Below, piece after piece: positions 49,491 to 62,199 of a stretch of 64,000 nt of DNA. The position numbers and the translations under genes were made by a program. The DNA is from Panicum virgatum (lineage: Eukaryota; Streptophyta; Magnoliopsida; Poales; Poaceae). The notes under the pieces are model-generated. The model worked only from the letters and a program-made list of their open reading frames with translations, did not search any database and was not told where the DNA came from. The stretch is taken from assembly GCF_016808335.1 (NCBI RefSeq), contig NC_053149.1, forward strand, positions 20,060,733-20,124,732, read 5' to 3'. Numbering within the stretch: the stretch's first letter is position 1; each line of letters opens with the position of its first letter.

Positions 49491-52400
49491 TTATTCCGAC
49501 TTCACTGAGAGCCTCTCTGCAGGTTTGGAATATTTAAAAAGGAGTTAATAACCTTCAGACTCAATATTTACAAGTAAAGATATTTACTAAAAATTGGCTT
49601 ACTTATGAGCTCGTAAGTCACAATCATTGATGTGCCCCAAAGAGACATGTTAAGAAACCTTGGTCCAAAACCTCTATAAAAACCCCTCCAGCCATCTTCG
49701 TCTAGCAGCAGCCTGGTAGTTTTCATGACAGATGGCCTGCCACTACCGTAGTTGTCCATAACCTGAAATCAGATACAGATATTAACACTTGATAGAATTC
49801 TCACAGGTATCACACATGATAATAAAGTAGGTACCTTAGCTATGACAACACTTAGTTTCAGGTACATATCCTATCCTAGTAAAGGCGGTACTCTAAAGTC
49901 TAAACATCCAACTGAAAGACAACCTGCATACCTAAGGTATGATATGATCGTCCGAGTACTGTTGACATTGTCTGCTAACACCGGCAGCAACAAAAATGTT
50001 GCAGTGCCAACCTTGAAATGTCATATTGATGTATAGGAGAGCAGTTGCAAAACTGAGGCAATGGCCTGGACAGAGGAACGATAAGCTAAAAACACAATCA
50101 AATTCACCTAAGTTAAGAGCTAAAAACACAATCTCAAATGCTACCTAGAATAACAGAGATTTTGTCCTACTCCATCCTAAATTGAAATGTGATACCATAT
50201 TAGTAAAGCTAGCCATATTTCACAAGTCAGGAAAAACAGCACTGTATCTATGTTACTCCAACACTTCACACACAGGGCACTAGGCTTTCAAACTCTATCC
50301 TGCACCTTCCGGTTACAACCCACAAGTCTCCTCTGTTGCACAATCATGACCACCAAAAGGGGACTGCAAGCAGAGTTTTGTTACCTTCTGTGATATGTGA
50401 GCTTTAAACTATCAGGAAGAACCGCAGCTAAGAAACTGTGAGCTTATGATACCGAGGAAATGAATCAACTATCTAGTCCAGAATTCTTGTCAAATAAAGA
50501 AGATATTATCAAACAGTTGGGATGCTAGGAAAGAAATAGCAGAACGTACTATCACAAAGAAAGCATGATAAATGCCGCAGCAAAGTATACTCTGCAAAGA
50601 TACATAACCACATGTTGAGAAGAACAAATAAACTTACTTGAAGACGTGTCTTGATGGTATCTATTGGTGTGGTAATAATTGACGAGCAAGCACCGGCAAT
50701 TGTTCCTGCTGTTGCTTGGACAGCAACAAGTTCTGACTGAGATGGTTTTGTTTGCGAATCATTTCCATAACCCAAGCTCCTATTTTAGGATTGCAAGAAT
50801 ATCGATCAAGCATGACTTGAATACATTAGTGGACAAGAGATAAATGTTAGACAAAACAGACCGACCTCCAGATAGCATGTTGAGCACCACCATATGCACT
50901 CCACCAAAGGGCAGAAGCTGGAGATTGAGTCAACATCGTGATTCCAAAACCTCTGTAAAGCCCCCGGATCCCTTCCATCCTGACAACCTTGTTTATCACA
51001 TCAAATGGGCCTCGATAGGTTGGCATACCTGGCAATCCTTGAACCATGAGCCTTTGGCAAATCTGTTAGTTCAGAGATATGGAAGAGTATTATGTAAGTT
51101 AGATAGCAAAATAAGGATACCATATAGAAAAATGATGCTGCATACGCTTGTTGAAAGAAACTATAATGTTGTCTAGTAAAATGGACCTAAATGGATAAAC
51201 CGGTCCCCAAGTGGTCAGCCCTTGCTCTGTACAGACAAATAGATATAGTCATCTAGGAACTTCATGACACGGCATAATGATCACGTTGTGATATGTTAGT
51301 AAACGTGGTTCTTAACCTTTGAAGCTATCTGAGGAGAAAAAACAGTTCGCAGGGTTTCAAGCAATTGCAACATGAGCAGCCTCACTAGAAAAATATCACC
51401 GACTCAACGGCAAAGCCTCCACCAAATGGGTTTCTGTGTTGATTGCTATGTTAATCAGATTTATGTTGTTATACTTCCTCCTTTGGAAGCAAATATATTA
51501 GCATATGAGAAACTTGTTAATATTGATGTTAGCTACCTAATTCAAAGGCACAAAGCACGACAGGATGGACTTATAAGCATATAGAGCTAGGAAGAAAGTA
51601 TGCTCACCACATCTAGAGGCACAAAATATGAACTTGAACAGATACTCGACACTAGGCCTGCCACGCCATTTGCTAAAGCAATTCTTGATGCCTCTGACAT
51701 ATCAAAACGTTCTGAGTATTTAAATGTCATTTCTTTGGAGACCTCCAGTGATGTTAGAGCAAGTACTCGCCCAGGTAGAGCTCCAACTGCAGAGGTGCCA
51801 AAGCCTCTGAAAACACCAGGGATGCCATCGCTTCTCAATATCCTCCTAAAAACAGCAAATCCAGACATGTGTGCAAGCCCCCCTTCAGCAACCTGCATCC
51901 TAGTCTTCACAACAGCTGTTGGGTGCAGAGCACCTTGCTGGGCTGTAAACAGGACTGCGCCGATCACATGAAACCTCGTCTTGTCCAACCTTCAGTATGA
52001 TACGGAAGATAGCTATATCAGTTCCAAGAGTATGTGAACAAGGATAATCTCTTTGTATATCTTATGTGTATAATTTAAGCAAATTGCCAGGATAAAGACG
52101 TGATATTTTCCGATACAAAATCACAGGCCCTTACATCACAGATGAAAGAAAAATCAGAAACAACGAGAGTGCAAAATTAGGATTGTTTAAGCCACATGAA
52201 ATTTATGAGCCTATAATCATACACATACATCACAAAATATGAACTTTGACATTTCAATAATTTCTACAGAAATCTGTGCATGCAGCCACCATAAATCATG
52301 CACAGATACTAGTTTACGGGCAGATACAAAACTGACACAATTGAGAACAAATATAAAACAACTGTATGAATCCATATAAGTTCGAAAATTCAGGCCTCCA

Positions 52401-55400
52401 GAACGACGCTTAAGATGTGACACTGTGATGTCACACTGCTGTATACTCGTTCATAACAATTTGTGTATATTACGAGCCATGAACTTGGTTCCCCTTGGTG
52501 CTCATGTGTACTTGGATTTTTTTTTGATGGTCAACGGAAGGGGAGAGAGTCCCCCACCTGGTTCATTACCATGGCCCCATAACGGCCCGTAGAATGTTTA
52601 AAAGTTACAATACTCAGATTTTTACTTGGGGCGTTACATTGCGTTCACAAACGTAGAGCACCAGGTGTCGCAAACTCCTACCGCTGAGCGCGGCAGCCGG
52701 CAACCCCAGAGGCGAGCTTCATCGCGGCAATTTTGAAGCAGGGCTCGTAGGTCCTTCTGTTCGCCCTTGAAAACTACTCCGTTCCTGCGCTTCCACAACA
52801 TCCAACAGCATAGGATGGTGAAGCATTTGGAGTGGTCGGCGTGCACACATGTCGGCCTTTGTATTTGCTGAAGATCATCCACCCGTTGGTCGGGTGAGAT
52901 TCGGACCCCTATCGCTGCCCAAAAGGCCTGGGCATAGGGGCAATGGAACATGATATGAGCAGCCGTTTCCCGGGCGCAACTGCACGTTTCACATGTTGCA
53001 TCAGTGACGATCGCCTTCTTCTGCAGGTTGGCCTTGCACTGTATGCGATCATTGAGTAGCAGCCAGGTGAAGAACTGTACTCGTGGTGGAGCTCTGTTGC
53101 GCCAAGTGAATGCGGCGCTGGAGCTCGGATCACCATCAGTGGCTCGGAGAAGCTTGTAGATTGATGACGAGTGCAGATTCCCATCCGTCAACTGGAACGG
53201 GCTTTCCCGACGGTCAGGTGAGTCTGTAAGCTGCGTGCCGGCGATGATGCCCCGCACGATCTGGAGTTCTTCCAGGGCTGCAGCAGATTGTCACGAGACC
53301 AGGTGCATCTCAATGCCATGATTCTTAATGGAGCAGACCGTTTGGTTGCTAGCTGTGCAATGAGACAGGAAGGCCGGGAATCTGTCTGCCAGGCAGTCGT
53401 CCTCGTGCCATACATCGTGCCAGAAAGATGTTGTCTTCCCGTTGCCGAGCACCACTGTAGTGATAGCTTGGTAGATAGGTAGGAGCATGCGCAGGCTGTC
53501 CCAGTGCGAGACGACAATTGATCCTTCCATGGAGGCCAGGGAAACGCGATCACGTACCCAGGTAGCCCAAGAAGATGCCGTTGTCTGGTGCAGGCGGTGG
53601 ATCAGTTTCAGCAAGAGGCAGGAGTTCTGCGTGGAGAGATCTTTGATGCCGAGTCCTCCCTGTGTTCTGTCCTGACGAACCTTCTCCCAAGCGATTAGGC
53701 AGTTCGCACCAGAGGCAGTTCCTTCTCCAGTCCATAGGAAGCTCCGACGTCTCTTGTCAAACTTGGCAATAGCACCAGGCGATAAGTGGAGTGCACTCAT
53801 CAGATGTGTGAGTTGTCCTCCCAACACGGTGTTAACAAGAACAGACCTGCCCATCGGGTTGAGGAGGGCAGCTTGCCATCCCGCCAGGTACCTATCTGTT
53901 CTGCAGATGTATGGATCAAACGCCGACAGTCTGAGTTTGGAGCAGGACAGCGGCAATCCAAGATAGGTCTGAGGGAAGCCTTCCTGCCGACAGCCCAGGA
54001 TCGTCCTTCAGGAGTCAGTCAGCACCTCTGTCATATTCATCGGCACCATAGTGCTTTTTGTAGTAATTGATAAGGAGTCCAGTTGCATTAGAGAACTAGT
54101 CGAGAAGTAGCTTCAGTCGACAAACATCCACAACATCACCACGTAGCAGGATTAAAGTATCATCCGCGTATTGTAGCACCGGGCATGGCGTGTCCGAGAC
54201 GAGCAGATGCCGCACGCCACCATCTTGCTTGATCAGGGTCTGCAGGACATCAGCCACTAAGAGGAACAGATATGGGGACATGGGGTCCCCCTGGCGCAGT
54301 CCTCGCTAACAGGCAAATCAAGGGCCGGGGCATCCGTTTACAAGTACCGCCGTGAGGGATGTGCTTAGGATGCGATGGATCCATCCTCTCCAGATGTCGC
54401 TGAATCCCCTGGCAGCAAGGATTGTCATGAGGCTGCTCCAATTGACAGTATCAAACGCTTTGGCAAAGTCCAGCTTGAGAACCAGTGTGGGCACTTTCCT
54501 TTTGTAGCATGTCTGTACCAGCTCAGCAGCAAAGACAAAATTCTCAGAGATCGTCCTGCCCTTGATGAAGCCTGTCTGGTCAAGGTCGATGAGGGTAACA
54601 ATTTCCTTCTGTAATCTGCTGGTGAGAGCTTTGGCTGCGATTTTCACACTGCAGTTCTGCATGCAGATAGGACGGAAATCGGAGACCGCCGTGGCGCCTT
54701 GCTTCTTTGGCAGCAGAACCATATACGAGCAGTTGATGCGTTCAAGGTCGGCCGTCCCGTGGTAGAAGGCCGAGAGGAATTCCATGATCTGCGGCTGCAC
54801 TGTGCTCCAGGCTGCCCGGTAGAAGCTGGGGCCGAAACCGTCGAGTCCCGGTGCACTGCTGCTGTTCTTATCCCGGACGGCGCGGAGAGCTTCCTCGGCG
54901 GAGAATGCGACATCCTGGGCAGAAGTGGCACGAGGTCTTCCCTGGTAGATGGTGTCGAGGTCGAACCCCCAGTTGCATTCTCCGGCAGTCCCCATGATGG
55001 ACTTGAAGTGCTCTGTGATCACCACAATCTTGTCTTGGTGTGAGGAAACGGGCACTCCTGCCACCTCAATGCTGCGGATTTGGTTTCGTCGGAGCCGCTG
55101 AGTAGCATGAGCGTGGAAGAAGCTGGTGTTCGCGTCGCCTTCACGCACTGCACGATGCTTCCCTCTTTGCTTCCAATATGCTGCCCGTTGCCATATTGCC
55201 CGTGTGAGCCCGTCTTGATAGACTCTGCGTACCTGCGATTCATCGGCAGATAGAGAGCGGTGTTCTTCGAAAAAATCCAGCAGTTGTATGAGAAATTTGC
55301 AGTTTGGGATGATTTCAGGAGGTGCCCTGTTACGCCGCACCCATACCTTAACCGCAGCTCTGGTCTGCTTTAGGCGACCAGCAAGTGAAGCAGCAGCATC

Positions 55401-57248
55401 CACATGGTTTGGAGCATCATGCCAGGCGGGTAGGATGGAAGGTGTGGTTGTGGAGCCAAGCATTCTCGAAATGAAAAACGTTGGCTTTGGGTAAGGTGGT
55501 GGAGAGAGTGGTGAGCAGTGGTGTGTGTGGTCAGAGGTGGGCCACACCAGGGAGGTTAGGGATGTGTTGGGAAAAACAGTGCACTGTGTGTGGTTTGCAA
55601 ACACCCGATCAAGCCGTGCAAGGGTGGGATGTTCACGTTGGTTGCTCCAGGTGAACAACTTGTCAAGCAGAGGAAGCTCCACCACTTCAAGGTGGTCTAA
55701 AGTATCATTGAACATCTGACACAGCCGGGTATCAATGGCACAGTTGTTTTTGTCAGTGGCAGAGCGCACGAGATTAAAATCACCCAACAGAAGCCAAGCA
55801 CCATTAATATGCGGCTTAAGCTCTTTCAGCCCATTGAGAAAGAGGGGGGAATCACGGTGATCAGAGGGTGCGTAAACATTAGTGATCGTCAAGCGGTGGT
55901 CAGAGGAGGTAGAGGATAGCACCACAGTGAGGGTGTGGCGGCGTGTGATATAGGAGTCCATACGCAGTGCATTGCTATTCCAGGTGGTCAGAATACCACC
56001 TCTGGAGCCAGCAGCGCCAATGAAATGATAGGAATTGACGTGGCTGGGAGGAAGGAAGCTGTGGGCTTTGGATGTGGTTATGTCGTGGAGTTTAGTTTCT
56101 TGAATGCATATGACAGTGGGGTTAACAGTGGTGAAGGCGTCCCTAACTACATTGCACTTATCCGAGTCGCCCAAACCCCGAACGTTCCACGACACAACTG
56201 TAAAATTTTTGAACTCACTACTCATTGTTCCACAAGTTCAGCACCAGAGCAGTGCAGCGGCGCAAGGCCGAACTAAAGCTGGACTCGGCCATGACAATGA
56301 GCCCGAAGCATACAAAATCATCCCCAGCAGGGGAGCCACTACTTGAACACTGCCCACACGACCACCACAGTTTAACACGAATACAATGCCGGCGAGACAC
56401 TGGACGCACGGCAAGCCTGACGGCTACGGGGACAAACACAAGAGGGCAGGACCTAAACGAGCAACAGGATAACTTGCCACCAAGAAAAGCAACCCGACGG
56501 ACTCTAAGGATTGGTGGCCAATAGCTCTCGCCGTCGGGGGTTCTGAAGTGGTTGTTCCTCATTCTGCCGCGGCCGGCACCGCGCCGGAGGATTCGGCAGC
56601 ATTCTGTCCCAGTCCAGCAGCGGTGACAAGCTTGCGCAGTTCAGCTGCGCTGAGAGGCTTCTTGGCGTATACTTGGATTTCGCTACCGAAAACTTCCATA
56701 CCAGCTGACCAGACTGCCTACTCGCACTAATTTTTCGTGCCAATAATTAGAAACACTATACTTAAATAGCAGCCGCTGATTCCCGCAAGAGAATGGCACC
56801 GCAAATCAATCCCTACATGTTAAGTGTATCTGAACAAAGCTTGCGGCTTACTGGAAGACTTAATTTCGGTTCCCCGTCCAAATCCACCGCAGCTATCCCG
56901 TGATCCTCTACCGCGACCCCCAGCCAAAGATACAGACACACAAAAAAAAAGGATCCAATGCGCCCGTGAATCGGATGCCTCGAACCAACCCGCACCTCCT
57001 CCGATTCCCCATTTCTCATCCTACCCTCGTGCTGCGCACTGAGGAGGAGAGGGCGAGGAGAACACCTGGACATCCACCCCGCACGCTAGGATAGGAAGAA
57101 AAGATTCCTCTAAATTTGAACAATCTTATTACTGAACAAGGGAAAGGGGGTCGGGCGCGTACCTCTCCCAGTGGATGTTGGCCTCCGCGAGCGCGATCCC
57201 TGCCGCGGACGCCTCCGGGGTATCCGCCGCCGCCGCCGCCGCCGCCAT
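49491..57248 (-). CDS. Mitochondrial carrier, SLC25A44-like
   Basis: Predicted exons (minus): 57248-57163, 51989-51608, 51062-50866, 50779-50638, 49762-49603 and 49516-49491 (993 nt, 330 aa), all in phase. It is a six-helix inner-membrane transporter with three repeats. Their signature motifs read HPTAVVKTRMQV, VPLDVICQRL and TPIDTIKTRLQV, each followed by a G-RG(F/L)-R(G)F segment (GVFRGFGTS, GLYRGFGIT, GFYRGFGPR). The first signature lacks the usual acidic residue. The layout is that of SLC25A44 and its plant homologues; the human member carries branched-chain amino acids, but the plant substrate is not shown here. Exon 1 (28 codons, Ala-rich) and the 26-nt last exon, ending KRLSVKSE, are the least certain. 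Intron 1 is 5.2 kb because of a LINE. Confidence 0.88.
52520..56669 (-). mobile_element. L1-like LINE, 5'-truncated (4150 bp), inside carrier intron 1
   Basis: It is flanked by the exact 11-bp duplication TACTTGGATTT (52509-52519 and 56670-56680). The poly(A) tail reads as T's at 52517-52525. ORF2 starts near 56225. It has an endonuclease (VVSWNVRGLG, CIQETKL, LLGDFN, TSDH), then reverse transcriptase with DFRPICMQNC, LKLDFAKAFDTVNW, QGDPMSPYLF and the catalytic QYADDT, and a C-terminal zinc-knuckle zf-RVT domain (CETCSCARETAAHIMFHC) ending at 52634. Frame breaks occur near 54310, 54096, 53950 and 53270, so ORF2 is inactive. Same strand as the host gene, so its own signals are in sense in the pre-mRNA. 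Confidence 0.93.
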
Positions 57249-57870
57249 GGGCCCGCCCCCAGGCCTACACACAGGAGGCGCCGCCCCGCGAGAGGAACAA
57301 TAAATGGAGGAGATGCCGCTGGCCCCTTCCTCGCCGCCGTGCGCGTCTCCGGCGCGCGGCCGAACCGGTGTCGTCGGCCGCCGATGCGGGCGAATACGCG
57401 CACGGGGATCAGGAGGCAGGGGACCGGCCGCCGCGGCGTGGGGAGGAGGAAGGGGGGCGAGCGAGTTTGTTGGGGTGCGCCGCGCCACCTCGAGTCGTTT
57501 TAGGGGTTTGGACGGAAGCTTCCAGCACGGTCGGGGTCGGCACCCCGCGGAGCGCGCTGCCACGCCTCGCTGACCGGCGGGGCCGGGAGGGAGCGCGGGC
57601 CGCGGTGGGACCGGGGAGTCGGCTGCCCGGGTGGGGCCGGGCGGAGCATGTGGTGTGGTGGGTGGTGGTCCTCGCTTTGCTGCTTTCATGGGAGGGAGTC
57701 GTGACGGGGGCTGGTGGGGAATCAACGAACGGGAGCCGAGAGGATGCACCGCGCCTCCGCCAGCGAGGCGCGGAGGGGGGCACGTGTCTGGCGGCCATTG
57801 AGCCTCGCTGTCAGCCTCCGCCTCGTGGGTCAAAGAACGGTGTTAAGTGGGCAATTTTTTTATGTGTTGT
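57249..57870. other. Upstream region of carrier gene
   Basis: This very GC-rich stretch (57150-57830), with long open frames on both strands due to composition, is presumed promoter and leader of the minus-strand carrier. None of the frames matched a known protein. Confidence 0.4.
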
Positions 57871-57874
57871 TAGT

Positions 57875-58105
57875 TGCAATGGTGTAAAGTTTTTAAATTT
57901 TTTTATATTTGAAGTACTAAATATAAATTAATTATAAAATTAATTACAGAACTTGTCTGTAAATCGCGAGACGAATCTAATGAGACTAATTAATCCGTCA
58001 TTAAAAGTTGTTTAATGTAGTATTACTGTAGCAATTTAGCGCCTAATTAGGTTCATTAGCATCGTCTCGCGATTTACAAACTGTGAAATACGTTTTTTAT
58101 TTCGT
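57875..58105. repeat. Foldback MITE fragment
   Basis: CTGTAAATCGCGAGACGAAT and, inverted, GCATCGTCTCGCGATTTACA form arms around a TTAATTAATC.. centre, as in the MITE at 24480-24815. Outer ends have decayed. Confidence 0.6.
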
Positions 58106-58574
58106 CTAGATTTAAAATTCTATGATGCAGGTGGTGGAAAAAAATTTGGAATTTTGAATTATACAACTAAATAAAGACTTATTTTTTATGTTGTGTCCGG
58201 GTGTGATCGGCTTGAAAGATACTACACCTACCCCTGAGGCCACCTTCGGTGCTTGTTCGACCTTTGAAATCCACCTCAGCTGAACAGAAGCATGGTTTGC
58301 TTGCGCTAGTGTTGCATTCGACTGCTGCTCCAAGAAAACAATAAAAAAATTTAGAATTGGGTGGTGGTTGAGCACTGGGGCTGCCTATGACACTCCCCCA
58401 TCCTGTCCGATAGATATTTTAATTGGAACAGCAGCGCTGGTTCGAATCGTCTGCGCGCTTCGATTTTGATTCTGTCATCAAGCAGTCGACTGCTACAATG
58501 TACTCTGTTCGGTTTAGTCGAACCGTGCCTTTCCTCTGTTCGCTTTGGGAGCACACTGGAGCTGCTCACGTCAT
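58106..58574. other. Intergenic, no gene seen
   Basis: No coding or transposon ends were recognised. The right end abuts the duplication flanking the retroposon at 58588. Confidence 0.4.
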
Positions 58575-58587
58575 GGGATTCACATCA

Positions 58588-60347
58588 CAAACGTGTGTAA
58601 GCACATATTTCATTAAGAAGAAAACAGTTTACAGACATAACTTGATGCAGGCCAAACAAGAATTGGCCTACACAAGCGCACAAAGAACTAAAAAAAATAA
58701 AAAGACCAACAAGCTAACAAAACGACGATGACAGAAGAGAAGGAACTCGCACAACCCGCCAAGCCAACCAAACCATCTAAAACATGTGAACCTACACGAA
58801 GACCAACATCACCGAGGCCGCTGAGGTCACGACACAACATGAGGGTGGCCAAGTATCCACTAGAAGCAGTAGCACCACGGCGGCAAAGCATCCGCCGGAG
58901 ACGACCAACAAGCAGAGCAACCATAGCGGCAAAGCATCCGCCAAAGTAGGAGTAGCAAGGATGGCAAAGTATCCACCAGAACGAGCGCAGCAGGGGTGGC
59001 AAAGCATCCGCCAACACAATGACGGCAAAGTATCCGCCGAAGTAGTCGCAGCTCCAGCAAACTAAGGTGATAATGTGTCAAGAGAGCACAAGTAGGCAAC
59101 ACACGTGAGGACGACCACCCATGACAAGTCCCAAGGGAACCAGGCCACCGCGGAGGCATGGAGAATCCCAAGACGACGCCCTCAAGAGGACATGACGCAC
59201 CAGATGCCCCCAAGACGACGCACCAGGCGCCATCGTCGTCAGTCTGAGACACCGGACATGGTTTTCACCAGAGATCCATCCTCAATGCCAGGGACCACCG
59301 AAAGCCCGCCCATAAGGGCGGTGACGGCCCGAGGCGGACCCGTAGGCGGCAGCGGAGGGCCAGCAGAGGAGGCATGGAGGTGTCCCATAACGACGGCCCC
59401 AACAGGGACATGACGCACCAGGCGCCAACGTCACCGGTCCGGAGCCCCGGACATGGTTTTCACCAGGGAGCCCACCTCCATGCCAAGGCCGGCTTAGAGC
59501 CACGCGGATCCAGGGGAGGGCGAGACACGGTGGCAGCCGGCGCCCCCTAAGGGCGGCGACGAACCGAGGCGAACTCGTTGGCAGCAGCGGGCGATGCCAG
59601 CCCCGGCCAGCAGAGGCCGGAAGAGGGCAGGCCCACCTCCGGCCACCGCCCCAGACGAGGACCACCACCGGCAGTCGGTGACGAGCAGCCCCACGCCCAC
59701 CGGCGCCAACATAGACGATGGGGAAGGGCAGCCGGAACAGCCACAACCCATGCAGCCCACCAGCGAGCCCTCCCCGCCAGCGAGCGCACCACCGACCGGA
59801 AGAGGGCAGACCCACCTCCGTACACCGCCCCCGACGAGGACCACCACCGGCGGCCGGTGACGAGCAGCCCACGCGCACCAACGCCAACACAGACGACGGG
59901 GAAGGGCAGCCGCAGCTCACACGGCCCACCGGCGATCCCTCCCCACCAGCGAGCCCATGGCGCCGTCGAGGGACCACAATCCCCGCCGAGGGAGGGAAGC
60001 CACGAGCAGATCCGGCCATAGGGGGCAAAGATCCGGCAAAGGGGACGGCGGATCCGGACCCAGAGGCTGCCGGCGGCGTGGGGTGGGGCGGGGTGGAAGA
60101 AAGCTAGGTGAGAGAGGGAGAAGGAAGGGAGGGAGGAGGCGTGCGAAGCCGGCTTCGGCTCCGCCACGGGCCGCCGCCGCCGCCCGGCCGGTCGCCGTCG
60201 GCGGCGGCGGCCACCGGAGGCAGCTAGGGCGGGGACGGGGGGCTACGGCGCGGCGTCACCCCCGTGTCACCCAGGAAGGACGACATGGGGGGGAGGCTGT
60301 TAGTTAAACTAAGGTGTATTGTATGCAGGTTTACTCATGGAGCTCCC
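58588..60347 (-). mobile_element. Internally deleted LINE-like retroposon (1760 bp)
   Basis: It is flanked by the exact 13-bp duplication GGGATTCACATCA (58575-58587 and 60348-60360), the length expected for LINE machinery. Minus-strand GC-rich sequence from about 60290 inward (CCGCCGCCGACGGCGACCGG and CGGGCGG) resembles grass LINE 5' leaders. The other end holds repeated GGCAAAGCATCCGCC/GGCAAAGTATCCACC units (58875-59035) and a ~190-bp near-duplication (about 59610-59800 against 59803-59950). No reverse transcriptase coding is present. Confidence 0.7.
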
Positions 60348-60437
60348 GGGATTCACATCAACAGTCGTTCTACGGAATAGTCTTCTATAGAGAGAGATAG
60401 GGACAGCAGTCAGTCCCCGTGGGCGCCGCACTCGTTA

Positions 60438-60742
60438 GAGCAACTCCAGCAAACCCTTTAAACAGCCCCCTATTTCAAGTTTAGAGGACTAATTTCCTTT
60501 CACCCGTAAAAAAAAGTTTAGAGGACTAAATCAAAAAATTGCACTCCAGCAGACCCTCTACTTCACCCTCTATTTTGGGGAGGCCTCCAAAATTCCTTCT
60601 CCACCTTCCATTCCTAGGGGGTCTCTAGGGAGCCCTCTATTATATATTGAAATTGAGGAATATTGCTGAAGTTGAAACAAATTTAGAAGCCCCCATTTAA
60701 CATTTAGAGGGTCTGATTTAGAGACTATTGCGGGAGATGCTC
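60438..60742. mobile_element. PIF/Harbinger-type (Tourist-like) MITE (305 bp)
   Basis: The inverted ends are GAGCAACTCC.. and, inverted, GAGCATCTCC.., flanked by TTA at 60435-60437 and 60743-60745, the 3-bp duplication of this superfamily. TTTAGAGG and CCCTCTA repeats occur inside. The AGAGCATCTCC end is widespread in grasses. Confidence 0.75.
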
Positions 60743-61029
60743 TTAGGTTATGGGTTTGGGTGCCAAATCGCACCCGTCGATCTCGCAGGGTGTGGTCTCA
60801 TGATATTTGCGGGTCGGATGAGGATCTTTCTTTTTCACCCACAGGTACCTCACAAAACTTATATTAGTTTTATATAGAAAAATATTTTTCCATAAATTTA
60901 AATCTAGAGATGTATACAACCAATAACCTTAAGCATTCAAATGCCTACTATAACTTTTATTGCTATAACTTATTTTGTAGCACATCCACGGATTTTATCC
61001 GCGGGTCTAGTCGAGGGCGGATGTGAAAT

Positions 61030-61185
61030 CTGCTCTATTCGTTTGGCTTGTCAGCCAACCAGCCAGCAGTACTGTTCTCTCAGACTAAATCAACACCAGC
61101 CACCAGCTACCAGCCACTCAGCAGTATTGTTCTTTCATAACAAATCAGCACCAGCCACCAGCCACAGCCAAGCGAACACAGCAAT
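61030..61185. repeat. Small MITE with TTCG(T/C)TTGGCT ends
   Basis: The left TGCTCTATTCGTTTGGCT and right (inverted) TGCTGTGTTCGCTTGGCT match well. ACCAGCCA repeats fill the centre. No target duplication found. Confidence 0.55.
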
Positions 61186-61189
61186 GGGA

Positions 61190-62191
61190 GCAGAGGCATA
61201 GCCAGCATGGGGGAAGGGGGCGCTAGCCCACCCCCCTACCCCATGCTATCCATTGGAGCCCCCTAAGGCTATCTTCAAGAGGGAAGTCAACCCGTGATCC
61301 AAACCAAAAATAGGTCATGTACAATGTTTTGCCTACTAAAAACATGCTCCAATAGAAAACCCAAACACAGTACCCATTTTGCCTATTGCGCAAGATGGAC
61401 GCATATTTGCATCTCCTCTCTCCACGACACATTCCTCGTCGGGCCGCTCCATGTGGGACCGCAGTGGCGTGGCAAGGAGTGGCCGAGTCGACAGGTCCGT
61501 GGCGGCGCGGCTGGGAGCAGCGGGGGCGGTGGGTCCATGGCGTGGCAAGGAGCGGGTCCGTGGCGGGGCGATCGGGGCGGCGGATCCGTGGCGGGGAGCG
61601 GCCATGGTGAGGAGGAGGAGCGGCGGAGGGTCCACGGCGGTGCGACGAGGAGCGCGTCTGCTGCTGCGAGGTGGGGAGCGTTCCAGACGATGGGTCCACG
61701 GCCCCCGCGACGTGCGCAGCGAGGAGCGCCGTGGCGGCGGTGCGATTGGTAGCAGCTAGCGCGGCATGGAGATGGAAGTCTTGCGTCCGCTGTTGGAGAA
61801 CATATGTTTTGGAGAAGGAACCTTTTTACTATGCGCGACCCAAACCATGGAATGCCTCTCCTATTTGGGTTCAGACTGTTGGAGGCTGTCTAGGAAATTT
61901 TGGAATAAAATTAAAGCGATCTTACCATACCTATTATCGTTCCTCTTTTTATTAGTTAAAGTTAAAGCAATCTTACCATGCCTATTATGGTTCCTCTTTT
62001 ATCAGTTGCATCAACTTTAACTTCTTATATGTACATTGACTTTAGTATTTAAGCATATCTTATATAAGACCATGCCACATATCTTCGGTGCTAAAATTGG
62101 TTGCAACTTCGTATCTCCATCTTTTTAGTACACTCAACTTCAATATTTTTGTCCAGAAATCCCATAGCAACGCGCGGGGTATTCAACTAGT
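61190..62191 (+). mobile_element. Unresolved repeat block with a Helitron-like 3' end
   Basis: It ends ..CATAGCAACGCGCGGGGTAT then TCAACTAGT at 62191, the same kind of terminus as at 32842. A GC-rich block (61430-61760) and a ~50-bp near-tandem repeat around ATCTTACCAT.CCTATTAT.G (61918-62005) lie inside. The 5' border was not found, so the start given is only the left limit of the block. Confidence 0.35.
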
Positions 62192-62199
62192 AGCATATG

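Noticed and set aside
57116..57931. 271-codon plus-strand frame opposite the carrier's first exon
   Set aside because: It is a composition-driven frame antisense to the real exon, with no domain, no codon pattern of its own and no splice logic.
59282..60167. Minus-strand 200-250 codon frames in the retroposon
   Set aside because: They are GC-driven, Gly/Trp/Arg-rich and duplicated internally, with no match to ORF1 or ORF2 of LINEs.
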